From positions 1 to 41,820 of the forward strand of contig JAGWUH010000004.1 of the NCBI GenBank assembly GCA_028868535.1: DNA of 41,820 nucleotides, given 5' to 3'. Under the pieces are notes generated by a model, which worked only from the letters and a program-made list of their open reading frames with translations, was not told the DNA's origin and did not search any database. The translations under genes were made by a program, and so were the position numbers. Below, one piece after another: positions 27,892 through 36,139 of this stretch. The stretch is from Sphingomonadales bacterium. Lineage in GTDB: Bacteria > Pseudomonadota > Alphaproteobacteria > Sphingomonadales > Sphingomonadaceae. Numbering within the stretch: position 1 is the stretch's first letter; each line of letters opens with the position of its first letter.

Positions 27892-29134
27892 CAACAGCGC
27901 GCCCGGGCAGCGGCCGCTGGAAGGCCTGACCGTGATCGATCTGACGCGGGCGCTGGCCGGCCCCTACTGCACGATGCTGCTTGCCGGCCTCGGCGCGAAA
28001 GTGATCAAGATCGAGGAGCCCAGGGGAGGCGACCTCGCGCGCGAGAACAGCCCCTACATCGGCCGCGACGGCATCGTCGTCGAGCGGCGGCATGACGACG
28101 ACATCTCGCTGTCCCACCTGACGCGCGGACGCGGCAAGTATGGCGTCTCGCTCGATCTCAAGAAGGCCGAGGCGCGCGCGGTGTACTTCGACCTCGTCCG
28201 CCAGGCGGACATCGTCGTCGAGAACTTCACCGCGGGAACCGCCGATCGTCTCGGCGTCGGCTACGAGGCCTGCCGCGCGGTCAATCCCGGCGTGATCTTC
28301 GCCTCGCTGTCCGGTTTCGGCGCGACCGAGCGCGACGGCAAGGCGATGGACGTGATCGTCCAGGCCCTGTCTGGCGCGATGTACACCAGCGGCGAGCCCG
28401 ACCATCCACCCGTGCGGATCGGCATCCCGGTGGCTGACATGCTGGCGCCGGTGTTCACCGTGATCGGCATCCTGGCAGCGCTGGAACAGCGCCATCGCAC
28501 CGGTGCGGGCCAGCACGTCGACGTATCGATGCTCGGGGCGCTGACCTCGTTCGTGGCGATCGAGAACTGGTCGGCGATGGCCGCGGCCGGCATGCCCTCG
28601 CGCACCGGGCTGACGGTACAGCGGTTGAGCCCGTTCGGCGTGTTCGAATGCGCCGATGGCTATGTCGCGGTGGTCGCCGTCCACGAACCGCTGGCGCGCG
28701 GGCTGTTTGCCGCGATGGGGCAGCCCGAGCTGGCCGAGGACGCGCGCTTCGGCAACCGCGATGCGCGGGTGGCCAATGCCACGGAACTGGAAGCCCGGAT
28801 CAACGCGTGGTCGCGGACGCTGCCGACGGCCGCGGTGCTCGCCGCGCTGGAAGCGCAAGGCGTGCCCGCGGCACCTGTGCGCCATCCCGAGGACGCACTG
28901 GTCGACCCGCGGGTCGTGGCGCGCGGCGAGACGATGCCGGTGGCGCATCCGACTTACGGCTCGCAGATCGACTTGCGGACCGCCGGGGTGCCGATCCAGT
29001 TTTCGGCCGCCACCACCGGCTTCGACGATGCGCTGCCGGTGCGGATCGGAGAGCACAACGAAGCGATCCTCAAGGGACTGCTCGGCTATGACGACGCCAA
29101 GCTGGCAAGCCTGAAAGCGGCGGGCGCGATGTGA
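27884..29134 (+). CDS. CaiB/BaiF family CoA-transferase (1)
   Basis: 416 residues, class III CoA-transferase. N-terminal GLTVIDLTRALAGPYCTMLLAGLGAKVIKIE is the family start, and the likely catalytic Asp that forms the acyl anhydride is D185 in GIPVADML. It has an insertion of charged residues (VERRHDDDISL, near 66-76) before the usual G-K-x-G-V-S-L-D segment. The start has CAGGAG upstream and overlaps the TRAP receptor gene. Predicted to move CoA onto the imported acid from another acyl-CoA. It lies directly before the dehydratase-family gene, the same pairing as the CaiB-type FldA with FldBC in anaerobic aryl-lactate metabolism. Confidence 0.9.
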   Translation: MTDNSAPGQRPLEGLTVIDLTRALAGPYCTMLLAGLGAKVIKIEEPRGGDLARENSPYIGRDGIVVERRHDDDISLSHLTRGRGKYGVSLDLKKAEARAVYFDLVRQADIVVENFTAGTADRLGVGYEACRAVNPGVIFASLSGFGATERDGKAMDVIVQALSGAMYTSGEPDHPPVRIGIPVADMLAPVFTVIGILAALEQRHRTGAGQHVDVSMLGALTSFVAIENWSAMAAAGMPSRTGLTVQRLSPFGVFECADGYVAVVAVHEPLARGLFAAMGQPELAEDARFGNRDARVANATELEARINAWSRTLPTAAVLAALEAQGVPAAPVRHPEDALVDPRVVARGETMPVAHPTYGSQIDLRTAGVPIQFSAATTGFDDALPVRIGEHNEAILKGLLGYDDAKLASLKAAGAM

Positions 29135-31500
29135 TGGCGCTGCCGATCGATGCCGATGCCGAAGTCGCGCGCGCGCTCGCGGCAGGCCGCAAGCCCGTCC
29201 GCACGCTGGGCTTCGATGCGCCGCGCGCGCGGCTGATCGCCGCCGGCTTCCAGCCGGTCCGGCTGGTGGCCCCGCGCCTGGCGGCAACGCCGCGCGCCGA
29301 TGCGATCATGGGTTCTGCGGAAATCGGCCCGCGCGGACGACGCCTGCTGGAGGCGCTGGTGGCGCCGGCACGGCCGCACGTGCCGCTGCTGATCACCCAG
29401 GCCGACAACGACCAGGCGCAGATTTTCGCGGCCTTGCGCGAACTTGGCCGACTGGGCGAGCCGGTGCCGGAACATGTCCATTTCTGCGACCTGCTGCACC
29501 TCGATCGCCCCGAATCGCATCGCTACAATGCCGCCCGGCTGGCGCAGCTCGACGACTGGCTGGTGGCGCTGGGCGGCACCCGGCCGGATGCCGCCTCGCT
29601 GGCCGCAGCCGAGACCGAACTGGCCGAACAGCGGACGCTGCTGGCCCGCCTGGACCGGGAGCGGATCGCCGGGGGTGTGGCGGGCAGCACTTTCCTCGAT
29701 GCCGTCGCCGCCACGGCGGTCCTGCCGCCGCAGGAAGCGAACGCCCTCATCGCGGGACTGGTGGACGGGACGGGCGCAGTTCCGGAAGGGTGCCGGGTGC
29801 TGCTGTGCGGCACCCCGCAGGAGGGCAGCGAACTGGCGCGGGCGATCGAAACGGCCGGCGGCGCCATCGTCGGCGAGTATCATTCGTGGGGACTGGCGTT
29901 CGCGCAAGGCGTGACGACGCCACCGCGCGTCCAGTCCCCGCGCGCGCTCGGCACGCGGCTGGCGGAACTGGTCGCGGCGCGCGCACCCGACCTGGTGCTG
30001 CATCTCGCCATCGACGGCGACGAGGCCGCACCCTGGGACATCGCCGCGATCAAGCGGGCACTGCCGGACGGGACCCGGTTTGAGGCGCTGCGCTGCGGCT
30101 CGATCCCCGACCGGGCGTTCGCTCTGTCGATCGCGGCATTGCTGGCCGGGGCCGAAGCACCGCTGCCGGTGGCGCCCGCCGCCCCCGCCCCGGCAAGGCC
30201 CGCCGGCCAGGGCGGGCAGGCGCGCAGCCGCAAGTCGCTCTCCTCGGTGGCCGACGTCAACGCCTACAACCGCGAATGGTTCGCCGCCGTGCGGGCGCAA
30301 GTGGCCGCCGGCGCACCGTTCGCGCTGACCAATGCCAACACGCCGCAGGAGATCCTGCGGGCGATGGACATTCCCTTCGTGGTCAACCAGTGGTGGGCCT
30401 CGATCGTCGCCGCCAAGCAGCAGTCGCGGCGCTATCAGGCCTTGCTGCGCGCGCATGACTATCCGAGCGATGTGGAAGCCTATTCGGCGCAAGGCCTCGC
30501 GGCGCTGTTCGACAATGATGCCGCGAACGCACCCTGGGGCGGATTGCCCAGGCCCGATTTCGTTCACGCGGTGGCCACGTCCGATCCGACGCCCAAGCTG
30601 TTCGAGGAGTGGGCGGGGGCGGCGGATGCCGACTGCTTCGTGCACGAACGCACGATCGACCCGCGCCCGGACCTGTTCGCGGATTGGTGGGCGCAGCTCC
30701 CCGGGCACTGGGACAGCGTGCTGGAGCCGGAGCGCATCGACCTGATGCTGGCGGAGATGCGCGCGGTGATCGCCCGGCTGGAACTGGCAACTGGACGGAC
30801 GTTCGACCCGGCGCGCTTTGCCGAGGTGATGGCGCTGGTGAACGAGCAGGAGGCGTATTACCGCCAGACCCGAGACCTGGTGGCACGGACGATCCCGGCG
30901 CCGATCGGCGTGGTCGACTCGATGCCCGCGACGATGGTGCCGCAATGGCATCGCGGCACCGAATGGGCGCGCGACGCGGCACGGGCATTCCACGACGAGG
31001 TCGCCGCGCGGGTCGACGCCGGGCTCTCGGCCTGTCCCGACGAACGCATCCGGCTGATGTGGGTGGGGCGCGGGCTGTGGAGCGAGATGGGCTTCTACCA
31101 GAAGTGGGAGGAGAGCCATGGTGCGGTGTTCGTATGGTCGATGTACCTGGCGCTCGCCGCGGACGGTTATATCCGCGATCTCTCGGGTGGCCGCGATCCG
31201 CTGCGGGCGCTGGCCAGCCGGGTCATCTGCATGGGTGACGAGTTGCGGATGCCGACCTGGGCGGGGCCGTGGCACGTGCACGAAGCCGAGACGCACAGCG
31301 TCGACGGCGTGGTCGCGTTGCAGGACGCCGATCCTTTCGTGGTGCGGGCCCTGCGCGCCGCCGGGTTCCCGGTGCTGGAGCTGACCGCCGACAACTTCAA
31401 TCGCGAGAGCGAGGACGGCGCGGCAATCGAGGCGGCGATCACCGCATTCGTCGAGGGGCCGGCACGGGCGCGGTCGGAGCAACGTCATGCCAAAGGCTGA
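29134..31500 (+). CDS. Fused double-domain 2-hydroxyacyl-CoA dehydratase-family protein lacking Fe-S cysteines
   Basis: 788 residues, about twice a normal HgdB/BcrC-type subunit. Domain 1 covers about residues 25-340 and domain 2 about 370-780, joined by a Pro/Ala/Gly-rich linker near 347-369. Both halves follow the family order: LPxE-like first strand (domain 2 NTPQEILRAM), a D-x-V-x-x-x-T-x-D strand, a long helix with E-R-x-D-x-M-L, and a final strand-helix-strand (DGVVALQDADPF then GFPVLELTADNF). At the positions where active subunits carry the cluster-binding cysteines I see SAEIGPRG and TQADNDQ in domain 1 and VEAYSAQ, TSDPTPK and ALQDADP in domain 2. The seven Cys present lie elsewhere. 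GTG at 29131 is an alternative start. Its reaction is unknown; a non-redox acyl-CoA lyase or binding role is possible. Confidence 0.8.
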   Translation: MALPIDADAEVARALAAGRKPVRTLGFDAPRARLIAAGFQPVRLVAPRLAATPRADAIMGSAEIGPRGRRLLEALVAPARPHVPLLITQADNDQAQIFAALRELGRLGEPVPEHVHFCDLLHLDRPESHRYNAARLAQLDDWLVALGGTRPDAASLAAAETELAEQRTLLARLDRERIAGGVAGSTFLDAVAATAVLPPQEANALIAGLVDGTGAVPEGCRVLLCGTPQEGSELARAIETAGGAIVGEYHSWGLAFAQGVTTPPRVQSPRALGTRLAELVAARAPDLVLHLAIDGDEAAPWDIAAIKRALPDGTRFEALRCGSIPDRAFALSIAALLAGAEAPLPVAPAAPAPARPAGQGGQARSRKSLSSVADVNAYNREWFAAVRAQVAAGAPFALTNANTPQEILRAMDIPFVVNQWWASIVAAKQQSRRYQALLRAHDYPSDVEAYSAQGLAALFDNDAANAPWGGLPRPDFVHAVATSDPTPKLFEEWAGAADADCFVHERTIDPRPDLFADWWAQLPGHWDSVLEPERIDLMLAEMRAVIARLELATGRTFDPARFAEVMALVNEQEAYYRQTRDLVARTIPAPIGVVDSMPATMVPQWHRGTEWARDAARAFHDEVAARVDAGLSACPDERIRLMWVGRGLWSEMGFYQKWEESHGAVFVWSMYLALAADGYIRDLSGGRDPLRALASRVICMGDELRMPTWAGPWHVHEAETHSVDGVVALQDADPFVVRALRAAGFPVLELTADNFNRESEDGAAIEAAITAFVEGPARARSEQRHAKG

Positions 31501-32683
31501 GGTTTCCGCGCTCCAGGGCCTGAAGATCGTTGACTTTTCGCGCTTCCTGCCGGGCGCCTACGCCAGCTGGGTCGCCGCCGACATGGGCGCCGAGGTGATC
31601 CGGATCGAACATCCCCGCGAACTCGCCAAGCAGACGGCGATGTTCGGGGCGGACGATGATGCGGCGGCAGCGGCGCGGCGGCGCGCCCGGCCGAGCTATA
31701 CCCGCAACAAGCGCAGTCTGGCGATCAATCCCGGCCAGGCCGCGGCGCGGCCGGTGCTCGAACGGCTGATCGCCGGGGCTGACGTGCTGATCGAGGATTA
31801 CCGGCCCGGCGTGATGGCGGGAATGGGCTATGGCCATGCCGCGATGGCGGCGCTGAACCCGCGGCTGATCACCCTTTCCGTGAGCTTTGCCGGGCAGAAC
31901 GGGCCCTTGGCGGACCGTGCCGGGCATGACCCGCTGGCGCTGGCGCTGGCGGGTGCCCTGAGCCGGTTGAATGGCTTGCCGACGCCTTCGCTGCCGGGGC
32001 TGCAGGTGGCCGACGTGCTGACCGGCGCCCATGCCACCATCGCCATGCTGCTGGCGCTGGCGGCACGCGATCGCCGCGGCAGTGGCGAGCATGTCGACGT
32101 GGCGATGTCCGATGCGTCGTTGCCGCTGCTGCTGGTGTCGATGGCGCGGCACGACGATCTCGACGAGCTGGCGCCGCCCGGCACCTGGCACCCCAAGGGC
32201 GGGGTCTGGGAATGCGCGGATGGCGGATTCCTCTGCACGACCGACATGGAGCCCGCCTACTGGCAGCGTTTCTGCGCCGCCATCGGCCGCCCGGAGTTCG
32301 CGGCGCGCCAGCACGATGCGCAAGCGCATCCGGCCATGCACGCACAGATTGCCGCGATCCTGCGCACGCGATCGCGCGACGACTGGTTCGCGCTGCTGGG
32401 CACGGCGCGGACGCAAGCCATGCCGGTCTATTCGCCGGCCGAGGCATTGGCCCACCCGCACCATCGCGCGCGCGGGCGGATCGTCGATGTCCCGCTTCCC
32501 GCCGACGCCCGGCCGCTGGTGCAACTGGCGCTGCCCTTCGGGTTCTCGGAAACGCGCGCCGTGGCGCCGCGGCCGGCCGGCCCCGCCGGCGCTGACAATG
32601 CCGGCCTGCTTGCCGAACTGGGCTTCGATGCGGAAGCACTGGCGGCGGCCGGGGCTTTCTCGACGGAAAGGAGCAAAGCGTGA
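31487..32683 (+). CDS. CaiB/BaiF family protein (2), alpha-methylacyl-CoA-racemase-like
   Basis: 398 residues. The start overlaps the dehydratase-family gene by 14 bases. The N-terminal segment LQGLKIVDFSRFLPGAYASWVAADMGAEVIRIE is the family signature. This copy differs from the other two by carrying an AGHDPLALALAG segment with H147 and then D176 in LQVADVLTG. In alpha-methylacyl-CoA racemases a His in a GHD motif and an Asp about 30 residues later are the two catalytic bases, so this gene may encode a racemase/epimerase of an alpha-substituted acyl-CoA rather than a transferase. The other two CaiB-like proteins lack this His. Confidence 0.82.
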   Translation: MPKAEVSALQGLKIVDFSRFLPGAYASWVAADMGAEVIRIEHPRELAKQTAMFGADDDAAAAARRRARPSYTRNKRSLAINPGQAAARPVLERLIAGADVLIEDYRPGVMAGMGYGHAAMAALNPRLITLSVSFAGQNGPLADRAGHDPLALALAGALSRLNGLPTPSLPGLQVADVLTGAHATIAMLLALAARDRRGSGEHVDVAMSDASLPLLLVSMARHDDLDELAPPGTWHPKGGVWECADGGFLCTTDMEPAYWQRFCAAIGRPEFAARQHDAQAHPAMHAQIAAILRTRSRDDWFALLGTARTQAMPVYSPAEALAHPHHRARGRIVDVPLPADARPLVQLALPFGFSETRAVAPRPAGPAGADNAGLLAELGFDAEALAAAGAFSTERSKA

Positions 32684-33867
32684 TGGCTGCGCTGGCCGGC
32701 ATCCGCGTCGTCGACTTCACCCACGCCATCGCCGGGCCGACGGCGACGCAGATGCTGCATCAGCTCGGCGCCGATGTGATCAAGATCGAGCCGCCAGGCA
32801 AGGGGGACGATTTCCGCCACTATACCGAGCATGCCGGGTTGCCGGCGATGTCGGTCCCGTTCGCGGCCGTCAACGCCGGCAAGCGCTCGGTGACGCTGAA
32901 CCTGAAATCGACGGAAGGGCAGGCGCTGGCGCTGCGGCTGGCGGCATCGGCCGACGTGGTCTGCGAGAACTATCGTCCGGGGGTGATCGAGCGGCTCGGC
33001 CTCGGCTACGAGACGCTCGCGGCGGCCAACCCGGGGCTGGTGATGCTGTCGCTGTCCGGCTTCGGCCAGGACGGACCCTGGCGCGACTGGGGCGCCTATG
33101 ACCACATCGCCCAGGCCGTTTCGGGCATGGCGATCATGAACGGCACCGAGGCCGGCCCGTTCAAGATCGGCATTCCGGTGGTCGATTGCTTTTCCGGCTA
33201 CCTGGGCGTCATCGCGGTCCTGGCGGCGCTGCGCGAGCGCGATGCCACGGGGTCGGGCAAGCGCCTCGACGTCGCCATGCTCGATGCCGCGATCAAGATC
33301 ATGGGCAGTGCCGCCAGCGTCTGGTCCTATACCGGCGAAGCCCCCAAGGGGACCGGCAACCGGGGCTTCCGTCTGGTTGCGACGGCGGAGTACTACGCCT
33401 GTCGCGATGGCTGGATCGCGCTGGGTGCCAATCACCAGCACCAGATCGCGGCGATGTTCCGCGCGATCGGCCACCCCGAAATGCTGGAAGACCCGCGCTT
33501 CGCCGACCACGCCGCACGCGTCGCGAATTACGCCGCGCTGAAGGCCTGGCTGACCGCATACCTGCTGACCCGCGACGGCGCCGAGCTGGAGGAGGAACTG
33601 ACGGCAGCAGGCGTCCCGGCGGCCCGGCTGCGCGAGATCGGCGAGACGCTGCAATCGCCGCACATGGCGGCCCGCGGGCTGGTGCAGGAGGCGACGCTGC
33701 CCGGTCACGAGCGGCCGCTGGGCATACTCGGCCCGGGCTTTGCCGTGGCTGCACCGACGGCGGCGGCGCGGGTGCCGGTGCTGGGCGAGGACACCGATGC
33801 GGTGCTCGGTGAACTGGGCCTGGCGGCGGCGGAAATTGCGGCACTGCGGACGGCCGGGGCAATCTGA
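32683..33867 (+). CDS. CaiB/BaiF family CoA-transferase (3)
   Basis: 394 residues from ATG 32683 (GTG 32680 is an alternative), with AAAGGAG upstream. The order is LAGIRVVDFTHAIAGPTATQMLHQLGADVIKIEPP, then NAGKRSVTLNLK, CENYRPGVIERLGLGYE, SLSGFGQDGPWRDWGAYDHIAQAVSG, and the catalytic Asp D168 in GIPVVDCFSG. It is the most typical class III CoA-transferase of the three (formyl-CoA/succinyl-CoA:carboxylate type). Two transferases in one operon suggest that a donor acyl-CoA and an acceptor acid are exchanged at two points, such as loading of the substrate and recovery of CoA from the product. Confidence 0.9.
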   Translation: MAALAGIRVVDFTHAIAGPTATQMLHQLGADVIKIEPPGKGDDFRHYTEHAGLPAMSVPFAAVNAGKRSVTLNLKSTEGQALALRLAASADVVCENYRPGVIERLGLGYETLAAANPGLVMLSLSGFGQDGPWRDWGAYDHIAQAVSGMAIMNGTEAGPFKIGIPVVDCFSGYLGVIAVLAALRERDATGSGKRLDVAMLDAAIKIMGSAASVWSYTGEAPKGTGNRGFRLVATAEYYACRDGWIALGANHQHQIAAMFRAIGHPEMLEDPRFADHAARVANYAALKAWLTAYLLTRDGAELEEELTAAGVPAARLREIGETLQSPHMAARGLVQEATLPGHERPLGILGPGFAVAAPTAAARVPVLGEDTDAVLGELGLAAAEIAALRTAGAI

Positions 33868-33868
33868 C

Positions 33869-34972
33869 GTGGCGGCGACGGAGATCCTGCTGCTGGGCGA
33901 CCTGATCCTCGACGTGCCCGAGCCCGACCACTGGCTTGCCGGGATCGCCCCGATCACCCGCGCCGCCGATCTGGCCATCGGCCACCTCGAGGTGCCGTAT
34001 ACGAACAGCGAGGAGGAAATGCCGGGCGACGTGCCGGCGCCGGGCGCCGATCCGGCGCACCTCGGCGCACTCGCACGAGCGGGAATCGGCGCGGTTTCTA
34101 TGGCAGGCAACCACATGATGGATTGCGGCGTGCCCGGGCTTGCCGAAACGCTGGCGGGGCTGGACCATGCCGGCATCGCCCGCGCCGGCGCGGGCATGAC
34201 GCTGGCGGCGGCCCGCGCGCCGGCTCGCATGACGAAAGGCGGGCGGCGGATCGCGCTGCTGAGCTACAATTGCGTGGGACCGGAACTGTGCTGGGCCACT
34301 GCCGACAAGCCCGGCTGCGCCTATGTCCACGTCCGGACGGACGACGGCAGCCCGAGCCGGCCGCAGGCGACCTTGCGCGAGATCGACGCGGCCTCGCTGG
34401 CGGCGATGGCCGAGGACATCGCCGCCGCGCGGCGGGATGCGGAGCTGGTCGTGGTGGCGCTGCACAAGGGGATCACCCATCAGCCGGCGGTGCTGGCCGA
34501 CTACGAGCGGCCGCTCGCCACTGCCGCGATCCGGGCGGGCGCCGACGTCGTCGCCGGGCACCATGCGCACATCGCGCGCGGAATCGAGCTGGTCGATGGC
34601 AAGCCGGTCTTCCACGGCCTGGGCAATGGCTGCGTGGTGACGCACGCACTGGCGCCGGCGCAGGAACATCCTGCCCGTGCCGAATGGGCCGAGCGCCGGC
34701 AACGGATGTTCGGCTTCACCCCCCTCCCCGACTATCCGCTGGCGCCCTTCCACCCGGAGGCGCGAAACGGTCTGATCGGCCGCCTGCTCTGGCATGATGA
34801 CGGGCGGCTGGAAGCAGGCTTCGTGCCGCTGTGGTTCGAACCTCCCGGCAGGCCGGTCCCTGCCGGCGCGCGAGCCGAGGCGGTTGCCCGCTATATCGAG
34901 CGGATCGGGTGCGACGCGGGCCTGCCGCCGCTGGTACTGCGACGGGACGGCGCCGCCTTCATGCTGGGTTAG
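33869..34972 (+). CDS. CapA-family metallophosphatase-like protein (2)
   Basis: 367 residues, starting with GTG at 33869, one base after the previous stop. It shows the CapA/PGA_cap set: LLLGDLILD, SMAGNHMMDCG, LSYNCVG, VVVALHKGI, and GHHAHIARGIELVDGKPVFHGLGN. No export signal is visible. It is a paralogue of the CapA-like protein at 14428-15546, with similar length and the same lack of signal. It ends the TRAP/CoA-transferase operon, and its last 14 bases overlap the convergent hydrolase gene. A metal-dependent hydrolase acting on a pathway intermediate (phosphate or other ester/amide) is plausible; capsule synthesis is unlikely because no capsule genes are near. Confidence 0.8.
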   Translation: MAATEILLLGDLILDVPEPDHWLAGIAPITRAADLAIGHLEVPYTNSEEEMPGDVPAPGADPAHLGALARAGIGAVSMAGNHMMDCGVPGLAETLAGLDHAGIARAGAGMTLAAARAPARMTKGGRRIALLSYNCVGPELCWATADKPGCAYVHVRTDDGSPSRPQATLREIDAASLAAMAEDIAAARRDAELVVVALHKGITHQPAVLADYERPLATAAIRAGADVVAGHHAHIARGIELVDGKPVFHGLGNGCVVTHALAPAQEHPARAEWAERRQRMFGFTPLPDYPLAPFHPEARNGLIGRLLWHDDGRLEAGFVPLWFEPPGRPVPAGARAEAVARYIERIGCDAGLPPLVLRRDGAAFMLG

Positions 34973-35660
34973 CGAGAAAGGCGGCCAGCAGTTCCGCGGT
35001 CGCCGCGGCGGCTTCCATCGGCAGCATGTGCCCGGCGGCGGGGATGATTTCCAGCCGCGCGCCCGCCGTCTGACGCGCCATGTCGCCATGCTGCCCGGGC
35101 GGTGACCAGCGATCGAGGGCGCCGGTGGCGTAAAGCACCGGACAGTCCAGCCGGCGCAGGAATTCGATGCGATCGCGGCGATCGAGCAACGACGCCTGCT
35201 GGCGCGCCAGCGTCTCGGGAGTGGCGCGCAGCAACATCGCCTCGATGGCCGCAACGACCCTGGCATCGGCATCCGGCGGGATCATGCCAGGCAGCCACGC
35301 CCGCACCACCGCGGCCATGCCCTCGCCATGCCCCAGCCGGACCAGTGCCATGCGTTCGGCCCGCTCGTGCGGTTTCGGCCCGTGGGCGCCGCTGCTCAAA
35401 AGCGCCAGCGAAGACACCCGGCCAGGCGCCTGCGCGGCGACTTCCAGGGCGATGCGGCCGCCCATCGAGTGGCCGACGAGATCGAGCCGGCCATGCGTCT
35501 GGGCGAGGATGCGAGAAGCCATGGCCGGCAGGCTGTCGAGGCCGTCATTGCAGGCCACGAACAGCGGGCCCAGCCGGGACAAGCGGCCGACCTGGCCCGC
35601 CCAGACCGCGCCGTCGCACATCAGGCCGGGAATCAGGACGATGGTTCGCGATTCAGCCAT
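34959..35660 (-). CDS. Alpha/beta hydrolase (cytoplasmic)
   Basis: 233 residues, no signal peptide. VLIPGLMCDGAVW is the oxyanion strand, LVGHSMGG gives the nucleophile S65, YATGALDRWSPP the acid, and AAGHMLPMEA the His, a complete triad. The size and motifs match small carboxylesterases or C-C hydrolases of the proline-iminopeptidase/BioH type. Its ATG overlaps the stop of the MarR gene by 8 bases, so it is the last gene of the ligM operon. It could cleave an ester of a methoxylated aromatic acid before O-demethylation; the substrate is not provable. Confidence 0.78.
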   Translation of the reverse strand: MAESRTIVLIPGLMCDGAVWAGQVGRLSRLGPLFVACNDGLDSLPAMASRILAQTHGRLDLVGHSMGGRIALEVAAQAPGRVSSLALLSSGAHGPKPHERAERMALVRLGHGEGMAAVVRAWLPGMIPPDADARVVAAIEAMLLRATPETLARQQASLLDRRDRIEFLRRLDCPVLYATGALDRWSPPGQHGDMARQTAGARLEIIPAAGHMLPMEAAAATAELLAAFLANPA

Positions 35661-36102
35661 GAAGCCGCGACAGGAGTTCGATCAGGGTGCGCACTTCGGC
35701 CGGGGTATAGCGTGATTTCAGCCAGGCTTCGTGCGCTTCGATCGCCCGGCGCGCCTCGGCGAGCGCGGCGCGGCCGGCATCGGTGAGATGGAGCGTCTGC
35801 TTGCGACCGTCGTCGCGCGACTTGCCGCGCAGCAGGTAGCCGCGTGCCTGAAGGCGATTGACGATCGCCATGGTCGTGGCCCGGTCCATCTGCAGGCGCG
35901 CGGCAAGTCCGGTCTGGGCGATCCCGGGGGTGCTCTCCACCAGCCACAGGACCGACACCTGCTTCTGGGTGAGGCCGAGATCGGCGAAAGTCTCGGTAAA
36001 GTGACGATAGACGGCGCCGTGCGCCAGGCGGATGTGAAAGCCGACGACCGCTTCCAGATCGTCGGGCAGGTGCGCGTCATCATCGCCAGGTTTCGCGGTC
36101 AT
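35653..36102 (-). CDS. MarR-family regulator in ligM operon (DesR-like role)
   Basis: 149 residues from ATG 36102; a GTG at 36138 would add 12 residues and neither start has a strong Shine-Dalgarno. The MarR domain is clear: LTQKQVSVLWLVESTPGI, recognition helix LQMDRATTMAIVNRLQARGYL, wing R-x-x-x-D-G-R-K-Q-T-L, and a C-terminal helix pair. In Sphingobium SYK-6 ligM and desB are repressed by a MarR-type regulator, DesR. The location inside a ligM-metF operon suggests the same role here, though orthology was not tested. Likely binding sites are the paired TGCGCA elements between ligM and purU. Confidence 0.85.
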   Translation of the reverse strand: MTAKPGDDDAHLPDDLEAVVGFHIRLAHGAVYRHFTETFADLGLTQKQVSVLWLVESTPGIAQTGLAARLQMDRATTMAIVNRLQARGYLLRGKSRDDGRKQTLHLTDAGRAALAEARRAIEAHEAWLKSRYTPAEVRTLIELLSRLHG

Positions 36103-36139
36103 TGCGTCGCCATAGGCGAGGCTTCGCGGTTCGGCCACT

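Noticed and set aside
29134..31500. Calling this gene an active oxygen-sensitive 2-hydroxyacyl-CoA dehydratase or benzoyl-CoA reductase
   Set aside because: The expected cluster-binding cysteines are absent in both halves and no activator ATPase or ferredoxin gene is nearby.
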